A DNA stretch of 64,000 nt from Oscillospiraceae bacterium (GTDB taxonomy: Bacteria > Bacillota > Clostridia > Oscillospirales > Oscillospiraceae). Below are positions 34,399 through 43,242 of the stretch, one piece after another (the first letter of the stretch is position 1; each line of letters starts with the position of its first letter). The stretch lies in NCBI GenBank assembly GCA_902778275.1, contig CACYXE010000002.1, positions 56,812-120,811 of the forward strand, read 5' to 3'. The position numbers and the translations under genes are program-made. The notes beneath the pieces are model-generated. The model searched no databases, was not told the origin of the DNA, and saw only the letters and a program-made list of their open reading frames with translations.

Positions 34399-34959
34399 TT
34401 GGGGGATTCCAGCCGTAAACTCAATATCGTCTTGTCAAGCTCCGTAGGTTTTTTGCGGACAGAGCTGCTGCATTTGCTTCCCGATCTGCATATATCCGCT
34501 CAGATAGCTGTTTTGGAATCTGCTGAGATCGAAAAGAGCATCGCAGATAATCCCGTTGATGCGATCCTTTTGGGGAGTGAGGAGTTTGACCAGGCCTGTG
34601 AGTTGGCCGGGCGGAGCTATGCATCGATCCTTATTTTGTGCGATAAGGATGCCATGGCGAATCTGTGGCCATCCTGTATTGCAAACGGGATCTTGCTTGG
34701 GGAGCTAAGGGATCTGCCGAATCTGCTGCCGCAGCTCCTCGCCGTGTCCACGCGCTTTCGATCTATGCGTCATCGCGCCAATACGCTCCGCCGCAAGCTG
34801 GATGATACCAGACTCGTAAATCGCGCCAAGCTGCTGCTCATGAGTCACCTGCAGATGAGCGAAGAAGAGGCGCATCGCTATATCGAAAAGACTGCGATGG
34901 ATTCCGGCAGTAAAAGCCGCGAAATTGCCCTTGGCATAATCAGGACGTATGAAGAATGA
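34399..34959 (+). CDS. ANTAR-domain RNA-binding antiterminator with degenerate receiver
   Basis: 186-aa regulator. C-terminal ANTAR domain (about 130-186: LDDTRLVNRAKLLLMSHLQMSEEEAHRYIEKTAMDSG...IALGIIRTYEE) with the usual A-R-K-L-M...S-E-x-E-A-x-R pattern. The N-terminal 110 residues look like a receiver fold, but the phospho-acceptor position reads DAILLGSEE, lacking the Asp, and the acidic pair is missing. TTG start with GAGGAG. ANTAR proteins bind paired hexaloop hairpins to stop terminator formation; the glnN leader immediately downstream has such a hairpin. Likely a nitrogen-status regulator sensing something other than phosphorylation. Confidence 0.85.
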   Translation: MGDSSRKLNIVLSSSVGFLRTELLHLLPDLHISAQIAVLESAEIEKSIADNPVDAILLGSEEFDQACELAGRSYASILILCDKDAMANLWPSCIANGILLGELRDLPNLLPQLLAVSTRFRSMRHRANTLRRKLDDTRLVNRAKLLLMSHLQMSEEEAHRYIEKTAMDSGSKSREIALGIIRTYEE

Positions 34960-35000
34960 TATGTGTGACATATGATAGGCTATAATTACCAAAAATCCTA

Positions 35001-35029
35001 TTGACAAGTTGTGCGTCATGTCATATAAT
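35001..35029 (+). promoter_or_regulatory. consensus sigma-A promoter for glnN
   Basis: TTGACA (35001-35006), 17-base spacer, TATAAT (35024-35029): full match in both hexamers. Such strength fits a gene whose output is then set by the attenuator downstream. Start about 35036. Confidence 0.9.
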
Positions 35030-35044
35030 CCGATCATCAATGGA

Positions 35045-35092
35045 GCGGCAAAGGCGTCGTGCAGAACTTGTATGGCACCTCTGCCGTTTTTT
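35045..35092 (+). promoter_or_regulatory. ANTAR-type attenuator in the glnN leader
   Basis: Two exclusive structures. Antiterminator hairpin: GCGGC (35045-35049), hexaloop AAAGGC with A at position 1 and G at 4, GTCGT (35056-35060). Terminator: CGGCA (35046-35050) with TGCCG (35082-35086), plus inner AGG/CCT and TGC/GCA pairs, then six T (35087-35092). The 5' arm is shared, so binding of the hexaloop hairpin would prevent termination. Only one hexaloop hairpin is clear, whereas known ANTAR targets have two. Confidence 0.65.
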
Positions 35093-35115
35093 AATACAAG
35101 AAAAGAGGTAAGATT

Positions 35116-37209
35116 ATGAACACAGTCACAGAATTGTTTGGTTCGATGGTTTTTAATGACTCTGTTATGAGAGCCCGCCTTCCCAAAGAGGTGTTCAAGC
35201 AGGTCCAAAGTTCGATCAACGATGGTAAGCGGCTTGACAGCAATGCTGCGACTGTAGTCGCCAATGCGATGAAAGACTGGGCCATAGAAAAGGGCGCAAC
35301 GCATTTCACCCATTGGTTCCAGCCCATGACCGGGATTACTGCGGAAAAGCATGACAGCTTTATTTCTCCCGTCGACGGCGGGCGTGTCATAATGGAGTTT
35401 TCCGGAAAGGAATTGATCCAGGGTGAACCGGATGCATCCAGTTTTCCTTCCGGCGGTCTGCGCGCCACCTTCGAAGCCCGCGGCTATACCGCGTGGGATC
35501 CCAGCTCATATGCCTTTATCAAAGATGGTGTTCTCTGTATTCCCACCGCTTTTTGCTCCTATGGCGGGGAGGCACTGGATAAAAAAACACCGCTGCTCCG
35601 GTCAATGGAAGCAATCAACCGGGAAGGCATGCGTGTCATCAAGCTTTTCGGCAATGAGAAAGTAACGTCCATCAAAACCACCGTCGGTCCGGAGCAGGAG
35701 TATTTCCTCATCGACAGAGATATTTATGAGAAGCGTAAAGACCTGATCTATACCGGCCGTACTCTGTTTGGCGCCAAGCCGCCGAAGGGGCAGGAGCTGG
35801 AAGATCATTACTTCGGCGCCATCAAACCCCGGGTGGCGGCGTATATGAACGAGCTGGACGAAGAACTATGGAAGGTTGGGGTCCTGGCCAAGACAGAGCA
35901 CAACGAGGTGGCGCCCGGTCAGCATGAGCTGGCCCCGATCTTCACCACTACCAACATTGCCGCAGACCATAACCAGCTGACTATGGAACTGATGCAGCGG
36001 ATCGCCAGGAAACACGGCATGGTCTGCCTGCTGCATGAAAAACCCTTTGCCGGCGTCAACGGCAGCGGCAAGCACAATAACTGGTCTATCAGCACCAACA
36101 CCGGCGTGAACCTTCTTGAGCCCGGTGACACTCCCTATGAGAATGCGCAGTTCCTGCTTTTCCTCTGTGCAGTTATCCAGGCCGTGGACGATTATCAGGA
36201 TATGCTGCGTCTCTGTGTTGCTTCCGCGGGCAACGATCACCGTCTCGGGGCCAATGAGGCGCCTCCTGCGGTCGTTTCCATCTTCCTCGGCTCTGAGCTT
36301 GAGGCGATTCTGTCTGCCATCGAAAATGATGAGCCTTACGGCAACAAGGAAAAGGAACTGATCAAGGTCGGCGCGCATGTGCTTCCCAAATTCCCCAAGG
36401 ATTCTACAGACCGCAACCGTACCTCCCCGTTTGCTTTTACCGGCAATAAGTTCGAATTCCGAATGCTTGGCTCCGCACAGTCCATTTCCGGCCCCAATGT
36501 AGTACTCAACACAGTCGTTGCCGAATCTCTGCGGCAGTATGCAGATATCCTGGAGAACGCTGAAAACTTTGAGGATGCGCTGCACAATCTGATCAAGGAC
36601 GTAATCCGCAAGCATAAGCGCATCATCTTTAACGGCAATGGTTATGACGATGCCTGGATCGCTGAGGCAGAGAAGAGGGGATTGCTGAATCTGAAATCGA
36701 CGCCCGACAGCGTGCCTTGCTATCTGGATCCCAAAAATGTCGAACTGTTCACCAGGCATAAGGTATACAGCGAGACGGAGATCCGCGCCCGCTATGAAAT
36801 CAAGCTTGGAAATTATTGTAAGGTTCTGCACATTGAGGCCCTGACCATGCTGGATATGGTGTGGAAAGACATCCTGCCCGCTGTGACGGCTTATTCCAAG
36901 TCTCTGACAGATACTGCGCTCTCCAAGAAAGCGCTCAGTGAGAGTATCGACTGCGGCTTTGAGACCGTGCTTGCCGCTAAAATCAGCAGCCTGACCTCTG
37001 CTGCTGTGGCGAAGACAAGGGCTCTTGAAGAGGCGGTAATGGAAGTCAAGGGCATCACCGACACATTGGAACTGGCGCGCTTCTATAAAGATGTCGTCTT
37101 TGCGGCTATGAATGAACTGAGGATCGTTGTAGATGAACTGGAGACCCATACGGCTGCCGAGTACTGGCCGTATCCTACTTATGGCGATATCCTGTTCAGT
37201 GTCAAATAA
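35116..37209 (+). CDS. glnN: glutamine synthetase type III
   Basis: 697-aa GSIII, the large dodecameric glutamine synthetase common in Clostridia and Bacteroidetes, forming Gln from Glu, NH4+ and ATP. N-terminal GSIII domain ([28 protein letters not shown]), [31 protein letters not shown] (metal Glu), [19 protein letters not shown], and the ATP region SVFLGS / [29 protein letters not shown] ribosome site. Regulated by the attenuator and probably by the ANTAR protein. Confidence 0.95.
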   Translation: MNTVTELFGSMVFNDSVMRARLPKEVFKQVQSSINDGKRLDSNAATVVANAMKDWAIEKGATHFTHWFQPMTGITAEKHDSFISPVDGGRVIMEFSGKELIQGEPDASSFPSGGLRATFEARGYTAWDPSSYAFIKDGVLCIPTAFCSYGGEALDKKTPLLRSMEAINREGMRVIKLFGNEKVTSIKTTVGPEQEYFLIDRDIYEKRKDLIYTGRTLFGAKPPKGQELEDHYFGAIKPRVAAYMNELDEELWKVGVLAKTEHNEVAPGQHELAPIFTTTNIAADHNQLTMELMQRIARKHGMVCLLHEKPFAGVNGSGKHNNWSISTNTGVNLLEPGDTPYENAQFLLFLCAVIQAVDDYQDMLRLCVASAGNDHRLGANEAPPAVVSIFLGSELEAILSAIENDEPYGNKEKELIKVGAHVLPKFPKDSTDRNRTSPFAFTGNKFEFRMLGSAQSISGPNVVLNTVVAESLRQYADILENAENFEDALHNLIKDVIRKHKRIIFNGNGYDDAWIAEAEKRGLLNLKSTPDSVPCYLDPKNVELFTRHKVYSETEIRARYEIKLGNYCKVLHIEALTMLDMVWKDILPAVTAYSKSLTDTALSKKALSESIDCGFETVLAAKISSLTSAAVAKTRALEEAVMEVKGITDTLELARFYKDVVFAAMNELRIVVDELETHTAAEYWPYPTYGDILFSVK

Positions 37210-37225
37210 TGAAACGGTTAATAAC

Positions 37226-37258
37226 AAAAAGGCACGGTTTTCCGTGCCTTTTTGTTTT
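37226..37258. terminator. bidirectional terminator after glnN
   Basis: AAAAAGGCACGG pairs with CCGTGCCTTTTT around a short T-rich loop, then GTTTT. Also serves the convergent peptidase-like gene ending at 37257. Confidence 0.92.
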
Positions 37259-37913
37259 ATCTGTCTGTTAAATATACAATATTGCTGAACAGGTAATTGC
37301 TGTGTTTTCGAACGTACTGGTCATATTCCGCTCGATTGATAAAAAACTGCTTGCCCCAAGACGAAACACTAAGCCATTCCGCATCCAAGCCGGTTGCGGT
37401 GACGTAATGGGCCTGGATCGCAACAGACTTCTGATAGGTTCCGTTGTGCAGCTTATGATAGAAGTTCAGGCGATGCTTTTGCCAGACAGCAGGAAAATTG
37501 GGGCCTACAGAAAGAATGACCGGAAGATCCCGTTTGAGCATATTTTCGATTCGATCCCAGATCTTGTTTCCGGAAACCATCCATCTGGCGCGATAGGGGA
37601 GGCCTTCCGCTCTCAGAAGCCGGTTGAGCCCGGCAACTAAAAACAGACCGTTAATTCCGAAATGCGGGATCAGCGGAAAATACCGGCGGCCCAACTTCTC
37701 CAGTGAATCATTGTATTCCCGCAAGGGAAGAGGGGAGGCGGATGCACGGGGAAATGTGTCACGCGCTCTGAGATACAAAACAAGATCCAGAGCCGCAACA
37801 ACACCGCATCCGCATTCTTTCATAATAGAACCCTTGGCAAGCATTTGATTGCCGCCGTAGGAACACATTCCTTCCGCATACACCTGCGGATAGGGATGAT
37901 TCAGCGTAATCAT
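37257..37913 (-). CDS. putative papain-like (C39-type) cysteine peptidase
   Basis: 218-aa cytosolic-looking protein with no signal peptide. MKECGCGVVAALDLVLY near residue 34 resembles the nucleophile region of C39-like peptidases, QAHYVTATGLD offers a catalytic His, and VSSWGKQFFI resembles the papain NSWG block with Ser in place of the usual Asn. I read a papain-type fold but cannot assign a family or substrate. No ribosome site is visible at ATG 37913; it starts 21 bases after the phosphofructokinase stop, so it may rely on coupling. An inactive relative is possible. Confidence 0.5.
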   Translation of the reverse strand: MITLNHPYPQVYAEGMCSYGGNQMLAKGSIMKECGCGVVAALDLVLYLRARDTFPRASASPLPLREYNDSLEKLGRRYFPLIPHFGINGLFLVAGLNRLLRAEGLPYRARWMVSGNKIWDRIENMLKRDLPVILSVGPNFPAVWQKHRLNFYHKLHNGTYQKSVAIQAHYVTATGLDAEWLSVSSWGKQFFINRAEYDQYVRKHSNYLFSNIVYLTDR

Positions 37914-37934
37914 ATAAGCTGTATACTGAAAGAA

Positions 37935-39176
37935 TTATTTGGCAAGAACTTTCTTCAAACGTGCGTAACGAGGCAGAGAATTCTCCAGAGGAAGAACGGG
38001 CTCGCCCTGGATCAAAGGGAGAACATAGTCGATGAACTCGTGCTTCAGACCGTTCTGCTCTTCATTGATCCACTCCAGAGGAACCTTCTTCTCGTAATTT
38101 GCAACAGAAGAGAGGGGGAGCAGTTCATACTTGCAATTATACTGCCCGTCTACGGTTTCCCGTTTAAAGGCAACCATCTTACCGGTAACACCGCGCACTG
38201 CCTGCTCAACGGCTTCCTTGCCGGCATTGCAGGCTTCCTGCACATCCGTGGCAGACGCCAAATGAGCCCCGCAGCGCTGCAGAAGGCTCAGCTCGATGCC
38301 GCGGACCTTCGCACCGGTATGTTTTTTTACAATCTCCGCGAGGAGCGTAGCAAGACCACCTAACTGAGCATGACCGAAACCGTCGGTCGCAGAAGTCTTT
38401 GCTTCGGATACAAAGCTTCCATCCGCATAATGGATGCCTTCGGAAACTGCGACAAGGACTTTACCGGTCTCGTTGTAAATACGGTCTACATCCGCAAGGA
38501 ACTTGTCCATATCGAAGTCGCACTCGGGCAGGTAGATCAGATCCGGACCGGAGCCGAATTCAGTGGCCAATGCGGCACTGGCAGCCAGCCAACCGGCGTG
38601 ACGCCCCATGATTTCCACAATAGTGATCATGCCGTTGTCATATACACGGGCGTCCTTGTTGATCTCCATGCAGGAGGTCGCGATATATTTTGCGGCGCTT
38701 GCAAAACCGGGGCAGTGATCTGTGCCAAACAAATCGTTGTCAATTGTTTTGGGAACGCCCATCACGCGGCATTCATAGCCAACAGATTCCATATATCGGC
38801 TGATCTTGTTGCAGGTATCCATGGAATCGTTACCGCCATTGTAAAAGAAGTAACGTACGTTGTACTTCTTGAAGATCTCCAGGATCCGTTTATAATCAGT
38901 GTCATCCACATCGGGGTCGGCGATTTTATAGCGGCAGGAGCCCAGCTCGGAAGAGGGCGTATGCAGGAGGAGTTCCAGCTCCTTGGGGTCCTCCTCATCC
39001 ATCACATACAGCTTATCCTCCAGCACGCCCTTGATACCGTGAGCAGCACCATAAACCTTTGTGATCTCCTCAGCGTCCAGCGCTGCGCGAATGACACCAT
39101 AAGCACTGGCGTTGATAACAGCGGTAGGACCGCCAGACTGTCCAAAAATGCAGGAACCGATCAATTTTTCACTCAT
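37935..39176 (-). CDS. pfp: pyrophosphate-dependent 6-phosphofructokinase
   Basis: 413-aa group II phosphofructokinase using PPi as phosphoryl donor, a reversible glycolytic step. PPi-type markers are NGGNDSMDT in place of the ATP-type GGDGS and PKTIDNDL with Lys; other parts are FGQSGGPTAVINAS, MGRHAGWLAA and PGHCPGF. GGAGG precedes the ATG. Shares an upstream region with the aldolase gene, which runs the other way; together they cover successive glycolytic steps. Confidence 0.92.
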   Translation of the reverse strand: MSEKLIGSCIFGQSGGPTAVINASAYGVIRAALDAEEITKVYGAAHGIKGVLEDKLYVMDEEDPKELELLLHTPSSELGSCRYKIADPDVDDTDYKRILEIFKKYNVRYFFYNGGNDSMDTCNKISRYMESVGYECRVMGVPKTIDNDLFGTDHCPGFASAAKYIATSCMEINKDARVYDNGMITIVEIMGRHAGWLAASAALATEFGSGPDLIYLPECDFDMDKFLADVDRIYNETGKVLVAVSEGIHYADGSFVSEAKTSATDGFGHAQLGGLATLLAEIVKKHTGAKVRGIELSLLQRCGAHLASATDVQEACNAGKEAVEQAVRGVTGKMVAFKRETVDGQYNCKYELLPLSSVANYEKKVPLEWINEEQNGLKHEFIDYVLPLIQGEPVLPLENSLPRYARLKKVLAK

Positions 39177-39234
39177 ATGGTTTTTGCCTCCGTTAAAATA
39201 TTTAAATTTTTCCTTGTTTTGTGAAATGTGCTTA

Positions 39235-39263
39235 TTGATTATGGTATGTTTTGAGGATATAAT
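39235..39263 (+). promoter_or_regulatory. sigma-A promoter for fba
   Basis: TTGATT (39235-39240), 17-base spacer, TATAAT (39258-39263). Start about 39270. No convincing promoter was found for the divergent pfp gene. Confidence 0.75.
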
Positions 39264-39271
39264 AGAAAAGC

Positions 39272-39302
39272 AAATTTGTAAATGTACTATTTGTACAAAT
39301 TT
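39272..39302. repeat. 9-bp inverted repeat in the fba leader
   Basis: AAATTTGTA (39272-39280) and TACAAATTT (39294-39302), a perfect 9-bp inverted repeat 13 bases apart, just after the predicted start of transcription. Could be an operator or an mRNA hairpin. Confidence 0.6.
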
Positions 39303-39331
39303 TTAGATTCTTTTTAAGGGAGAGTAGAAAA

Positions 39332-40300
39332 ATGCCTCTTGTTACTACAAAAGAAATGTTTGCCAAAGCGTATGACGGTGGTTATGCCATTGGTGCTTTC
39401 AACGTCAATAATATGGAGATCGTGCAGGGTATCACGGAAGCGGCCGGCGAGTTGAAGAGCCCGGTTATTCTGCAGGTATCCAAGGGCGCGCGTTCTTATG
39501 CCAATCATACCTATCTTGTGAAGCTGGTTGAGGCTGCTATTATTGAAAATCCTGAGATTCCCATCGCGCTGCATTTGGATCACGGCGATACGTTCGAGCT
39601 GTGCAAATCCTGCATTGACGGAGGTTTTACCTCTGTTATGATCGACGCTTCCTCCAAGTCTTTTGAGGACAATATCGCCCTGACCCGTCAGGTCGTCGAG
39701 TATGCACATGATCACGGCGTCGTAGTTGAAGCTGAACTGGGGACGCTGGCCGGTGTGGAAGATGAAGTCGCGGTCGAGCATGGCCATGAGAGCTACACCC
39801 GCCCGGAGGAAGTTGAGGAATTTGTGAGCCGTACCGGCTGCGATTCTCTGGCGATCGCCATCGGCACATCTCACGGCGCCTATAAGTTCAAGGCTTCTCA
39901 GTGCACCCGTAATGCGGAAGGCATTCTGGTTCCGCCTCCTCTTCGTTTTGACGTGCTGGAGGAATGCATCAAGCGCTTGCCCGGCTTCCCGATTGTTCTG
40001 CACGGATCTTCCTCCGTGCCGCAGGAGTTTGTCAAGATGGTCAACGAGTATGGCGGCGATATGCCTGACGCCATCGGCATCCCTGAGGATCAGCTGCGTG
40101 AGGCTGCAAAGCTTGCTGTCTGCAAGATCAATATCGATTCCGATATTCGCCTTGCCATGACTGCCAATATCCGCAAGTACTTTGTTGAGCATCCCGATCA
40201 CTTCGATCCGCGCCAGTATCTGAAGCCCGCTCGCCAGGCAGTAAAGGATATGGTCGCGCACAAGATCGTCAACGTTCTTGGTTCTGACGGAAAAGCCTGA
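39332..40300 (+). CDS. fba: class II fructose-bisphosphate aldolase
   Basis: 322-aa zinc aldolase splitting fructose 1,6-bisphosphate. IGAFNVNNMEIVQGI N-terminus, zinc His in ALHLDHGD, then GFTSVMIDASSKSFEDNI, EAELGTLAGVEDEV, GTSHGAYKF with another zinc His, and HGSSSVPQEFV with the third. About the standard length. Diverges from pfp. Confidence 0.95.
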   Translation: MPLVTTKEMFAKAYDGGYAIGAFNVNNMEIVQGITEAAGELKSPVILQVSKGARSYANHTYLVKLVEAAIIENPEIPIALHLDHGDTFELCKSCIDGGFTSVMIDASSKSFEDNIALTRQVVEYAHDHGVVVEAELGTLAGVEDEVAVEHGHESYTRPEEVEEFVSRTGCDSLAIAIGTSHGAYKFKASQCTRNAEGILVPPPLRFDVLEECIKRLPGFPIVLHGSSSVPQEFVKMVNEYGGDMPDAIGIPEDQLREAAKLAVCKINIDSDIRLAMTANIRKYFVEHPDHFDPRQYLKPARQAVKDMVAHKIVNVLGSDGKA

Positions 40301-40350
40301 TAATCATTTAAAGACAAAGACAAAGAGAGATTTACCGGGAGGTGGCAGAT

Positions 40351-42021
40351 ATGAGCCAACAGACTGGCCGGGCGAAACACGCCGTACAAGCACCGCCTAA
40401 GAAACCCAAAAGGGAAGCGGGAATATTAGATCCTACTTTGCTGATTCGTTTAGTGATCGCTATTGTGATTTTTGCAGTAGCGCTGATCTTGAAAACGCCT
40501 GTATTCGTAAAAGTGATCTTGCTTATCATTTCTGCGCTTGCGGCAGGCTATGATATCTTTCTTGAGGCGATTGATTCTGTTGAAGAAGGGGATTATTTTG
40601 CCAACTCCCTGATCGTGATCTGCGTAGCAGTAATTGGATTTGTCATTGGCTATCCTACGGAGAGCGCCGCGCTTGTGATTCTTTATCAGCTCGGTGTTCT
40701 GGCAATTGCCTATGCAGGGAAGCGTACACTCGCTTCTGCACTTGCACTTGTCAACGGCCAGGACGATGAGATCAAATCCCGCGTGAAGGAATTGGTGGAG
40801 AGCAAGGAAGCAGATCCCTTGAAGATTGAAAAGGTCATGCGTTCCAGTGCCGGTTTGGTTTTGCGCGCCGCTATGATCTTTGCTGCTGTCTATGCTATTG
40901 TATTGCCGCTGTTTTCTTCTTTCCCCTTTAGGGTCTCTATTCATCGCGCACTGATGATCATTTTGGTGTGCACGCCGGCTTCCATTGTGGCTGCAATGCC
41001 CTTGGCTGGTATCGTCGGGATTGGTCAGAGTGCCAGCAAGGGTATCTTGTTTGGAAAGTCCTCGGCACTGGAAAAGGCCGCCAACATAAAAACCGCGGTC
41101 TTTGACAAAGCGGGTATTTTCTCGGCCGACAGCCCGGAAGTTCTGAAGATGGAGTCTTCCGTTCTGGATGACGATACTTTTTTGAATTTTGCCGCACATG
41201 CTGCGTATTATTCTGACCAGCCCTTTGCCAAGGCCATATCTGATATTTACGATCAGGAGTATAAACTTGACGTAGTCAGTGATTTCAAGGATTTGCCCGG
41301 CAATGGTGTGGAATTGAAGATCGGCGGGACGCCCGTCCTTCTTGCGACCGGAGAGTATTTGGCCAGCAGGGGAGCAAACGTACCTAAAGATCCCGGTGAA
41401 AAAGGACAGCCTTATTATCTGATCATCGCCGGCCGTTATATCGGAAAGATTCTGATCTCCGCCAATGTGAACGCTGGCACGGAAGGACTTCTGGACGGCA
41501 TGGCTGCTGCCGGGGTGCAGCGCTGTGTATTGCTGACGGAGGATGGCCAGGAAGAGAGCCGCCGCATCGCGGAAGATCTTGGCTTCTCTGAGTTCATTGC
41601 AGAAAATGACACGATGGATAAGTTGGCATACCTGAGTAAGTTGAGTGCAGCGTCTCCTGATCAGGTCATGTACGTTTATTCAAACGGCTTTGAAAATCAC
41701 AGTGATGCCGCGCTTGATGTTCGGGTCAGTACAAAAGGGAAGTACGCTGATGCGCTTGTCGCTCCCGAACTGGTGGCCAACTTGCCCGAAGCCGTTAAAA
41801 TCAGCAGGAGACTGCATGACGTCGCGGTTGAAAATGCGGTCTTTGCTTTCGTTATTAAAGCGATTTTGATTTTCCTCAGTGTGATAGGGTGCTGCACCTT
41901 GTGGTTTGCAATGTTCCTGGATACAGCCGCTACGCTTGCCACCATCCTGAATACGATCCGTGTGACAAAAGATTCGAAATTCTTCCGAGCCTCTGACGAT
42001 GATGAGGATGAAGAAGAGTAA
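40351..42021 (+). CDS. degenerate P1B-type ATPase-like membrane protein
   Basis: 556-aa protein built like the core of a heavy-metal P1B ATPase but with its chemistry gone. Basic N-terminus (PPKKPKRE), membrane helices about 30-120, 165-190, 198-226 and 496-528. CPC is CTPAS (207-211), the DKTGT box is FDKAGIFS (Asp252 kept, Thr to Ala and Ile), TGD is LTEDG (about 395), GDGxND is YSNGFENH (443-450), and the HP motif is DQPFA. The actuator domain that should lie between helices (about 110 residues with TGE) is missing: only about 45 residues separate the helices at 120 and 165. Ends in an acidic tail DDDEDEEE. GGGAGG eight bases before ATG. Transport is unlikely; a sensor or scaffold role is a guess. 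Confidence 0.75.
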   Translation: MSQQTGRAKHAVQAPPKKPKREAGILDPTLLIRLVIAIVIFAVALILKTPVFVKVILLIISALAAGYDIFLEAIDSVEEGDYFANSLIVICVAVIGFVIGYPTESAALVILYQLGVLAIAYAGKRTLASALALVNGQDDEIKSRVKELVESKEADPLKIEKVMRSSAGLVLRAAMIFAAVYAIVLPLFSSFPFRVSIHRALMIILVCTPASIVAAMPLAGIVGIGQSASKGILFGKSSALEKAANIKTAVFDKAGIFSADSPEVLKMESSVLDDDTFLNFAAHAAYYSDQPFAKAISDIYDQEYKLDVVSDFKDLPGNGVELKIGGTPVLLATGEYLASRGANVPKDPGEKGQPYYLIIAGRYIGKILISANVNAGTEGLLDGMAAAGVQRCVLLTEDGQEESRRIAEDLGFSEFIAENDTMDKLAYLSKLSAASPDQVMYVYSNGFENHSDAALDVRVSTKGKYADALVAPELVANLPEAVKISRRLHDVAVENAVFAFVIKAILIFLSVIGCCTLWFAMFLDTAATLATILNTIRVTKDSKFFRASDDDEDEEE

Positions 42022-42036
42022 AATATCGGTTTCAAG

Positions 42037-42070
42037 AAAAAGCTGCGATGTTAGTCGCAGCTTTTTCTTG
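42037..42070 (+). terminator. terminator after the ATPase-like gene
   Basis: AAAAAGCTGCGA pairs with TCGCAGCTTTTT around TGTTAG, followed by CTTG. Confidence 0.92.
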
Positions 42071-42126
42071 ACTTTTATCAGGCAGGGGATTATGATACTT
42101 ACAAGCAGAAATGCTTTTTTAAATAC

Positions 42127-42140
42127 GCGATAAATATCGC
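42127..42140. promoter_or_regulatory. palindrome upstream of the recombinase gene
   Basis: GCGATA-AA-TATCGC, a perfect 6-2-6 inverted repeat 59 bases before the start codon, in an AT-rich region that probably holds the promoter. The two-base centre excludes an RNA hairpin, so a protein site is more likely. Confidence 0.35.
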
Positions 42141-42198
42141 ATAATATAAATTTAGCGAGATTTCTTATGCCGTTTTTTCGAAGAAAGGAGTTTTTTCC

Positions 42199-43188
42199 GT
42201 GAATCTGGATCAAATCAACGATATCCCCGATATTCTCATGGAGTTTCTGGAATATCACTCTACTGTACGCGGGCACTCTGATCGTACAGTCATGGCTTAT
42301 TATATGGATTTAAAAATCCTTTTCCGTTTTTTAAAACGACGCAGACATTTGGTGGATTCTTCTGTTCCGTTCAATGAAATTGATATCACAGATGTGGATC
42401 TGGATTTCATTGAGAAAACCCGTATTGAAGAGCTCTATCGATATCAGTCCTTTTCTCCGGAGTCCAATCAATCTTTATCAGCTGCAAGCCGTTGCCGAAG
42501 AACATCTTCGGTCAAATCATTTTTCAATTACCTGACCACCAAACGTCACCTGCTGGATCACAATGTGACTTTGGAACTGGATATGCCCAAACGTCAGGCT
42601 TCTTTACCTCGTTATTTGGAAGAATCGGATTGTGAAAAACTTCTCAATGTTTGTGATGGTCCCTATGGTTTACGGGATTACTGTATTCTGATGCTTTTTA
42701 TGTCCTGCGGATTGCGTGTATCCGAATTGGTTTCATTAAATGTAAGCGACATTTATGATGATCATCTGCGGGTGCTTGGTAAGGGCAATAAAGAGCGTGT
42801 GGTCTTTTTCGGCGATGGCTGCCGTGAAGCTATTGATGATTATTTAATGATCCGAAACGTTGAAAAAGTGCCGGAAAAAGACCAAAATGCCATGTTTATC
42901 AGTCAAAAAAATTGCAGATTTGGCGTGCGTGGCGTACAACAGATGGTCGAAAAAAAGCTGAAATTGGCCGGCCTTGACGCCACCCGCTATTCCCCGCACA
43001 AATTACGTCACACCGCCGCAACTTTGATGCTGAAAAACGGTGTAGATACCAGGGCCTTACAGGAGGTTCTTGGTCATAGCAATCTGAATACCACGCAAAT
43101 CTATACCCATCTTGATAATGCGGCCCTTCATGAAGCCGCTATGGCGAATCCGATAGGTCGTAAACACAGATCTGATCGAGATGAATGA
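42199..43188 (+). CDS. tyrosine recombinase (XerC/XerA-like)
   Basis: 329-aa integrase-family recombinase. SAM-like N-terminal domain (to about 140) and catalytic domain with all key residues: CGLRVSEL (Arg), LGKGNKER (Lys), HKLRHTAAT (His-x-x-Arg), LGHSNLNTTQIYTH (His and nucleophile Tyr). GTG start with AAAGGAG. A second Xer gene is at 52047, so this pair could form the XerC/XerD chromosome-dimer system; it could also be a domesticated element integrase, but no att site or cargo is seen around it. Confidence 0.85.
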   Translation: MNLDQINDIPDILMEFLEYHSTVRGHSDRTVMAYYMDLKILFRFLKRRRHLVDSSVPFNEIDITDVDLDFIEKTRIEELYRYQSFSPESNQSLSAASRCRRTSSVKSFFNYLTTKRHLLDHNVTLELDMPKRQASLPRYLEESDCEKLLNVCDGPYGLRDYCILMLFMSCGLRVSELVSLNVSDIYDDHLRVLGKGNKERVVFFGDGCREAIDDYLMIRNVEKVPEKDQNAMFISQKNCRFGVRGVQQMVEKKLKLAGLDATRYSPHKLRHTAATLMLKNGVDTRALQEVLGHSNLNTTQIYTHLDNAALHEAAMANPIGRKHRSDRDE

Positions 43189-43192
43189 CAAG

Positions 43193-43242
43193 CAAGCCAT
43201 CCGGCCGGAATGGTCAGATGGCTTGTTGATTTATTTCTTTTT
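43193..43242. terminator. terminator between recombinase gene and radA
   Basis: CAAGCCATC (43193-43201) pairs with GATGGCTTG (43217-43225), followed by TTGATTTATTTC. Serves the rightward gene; weaker for radA on the other strand. Confidence 0.75.
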
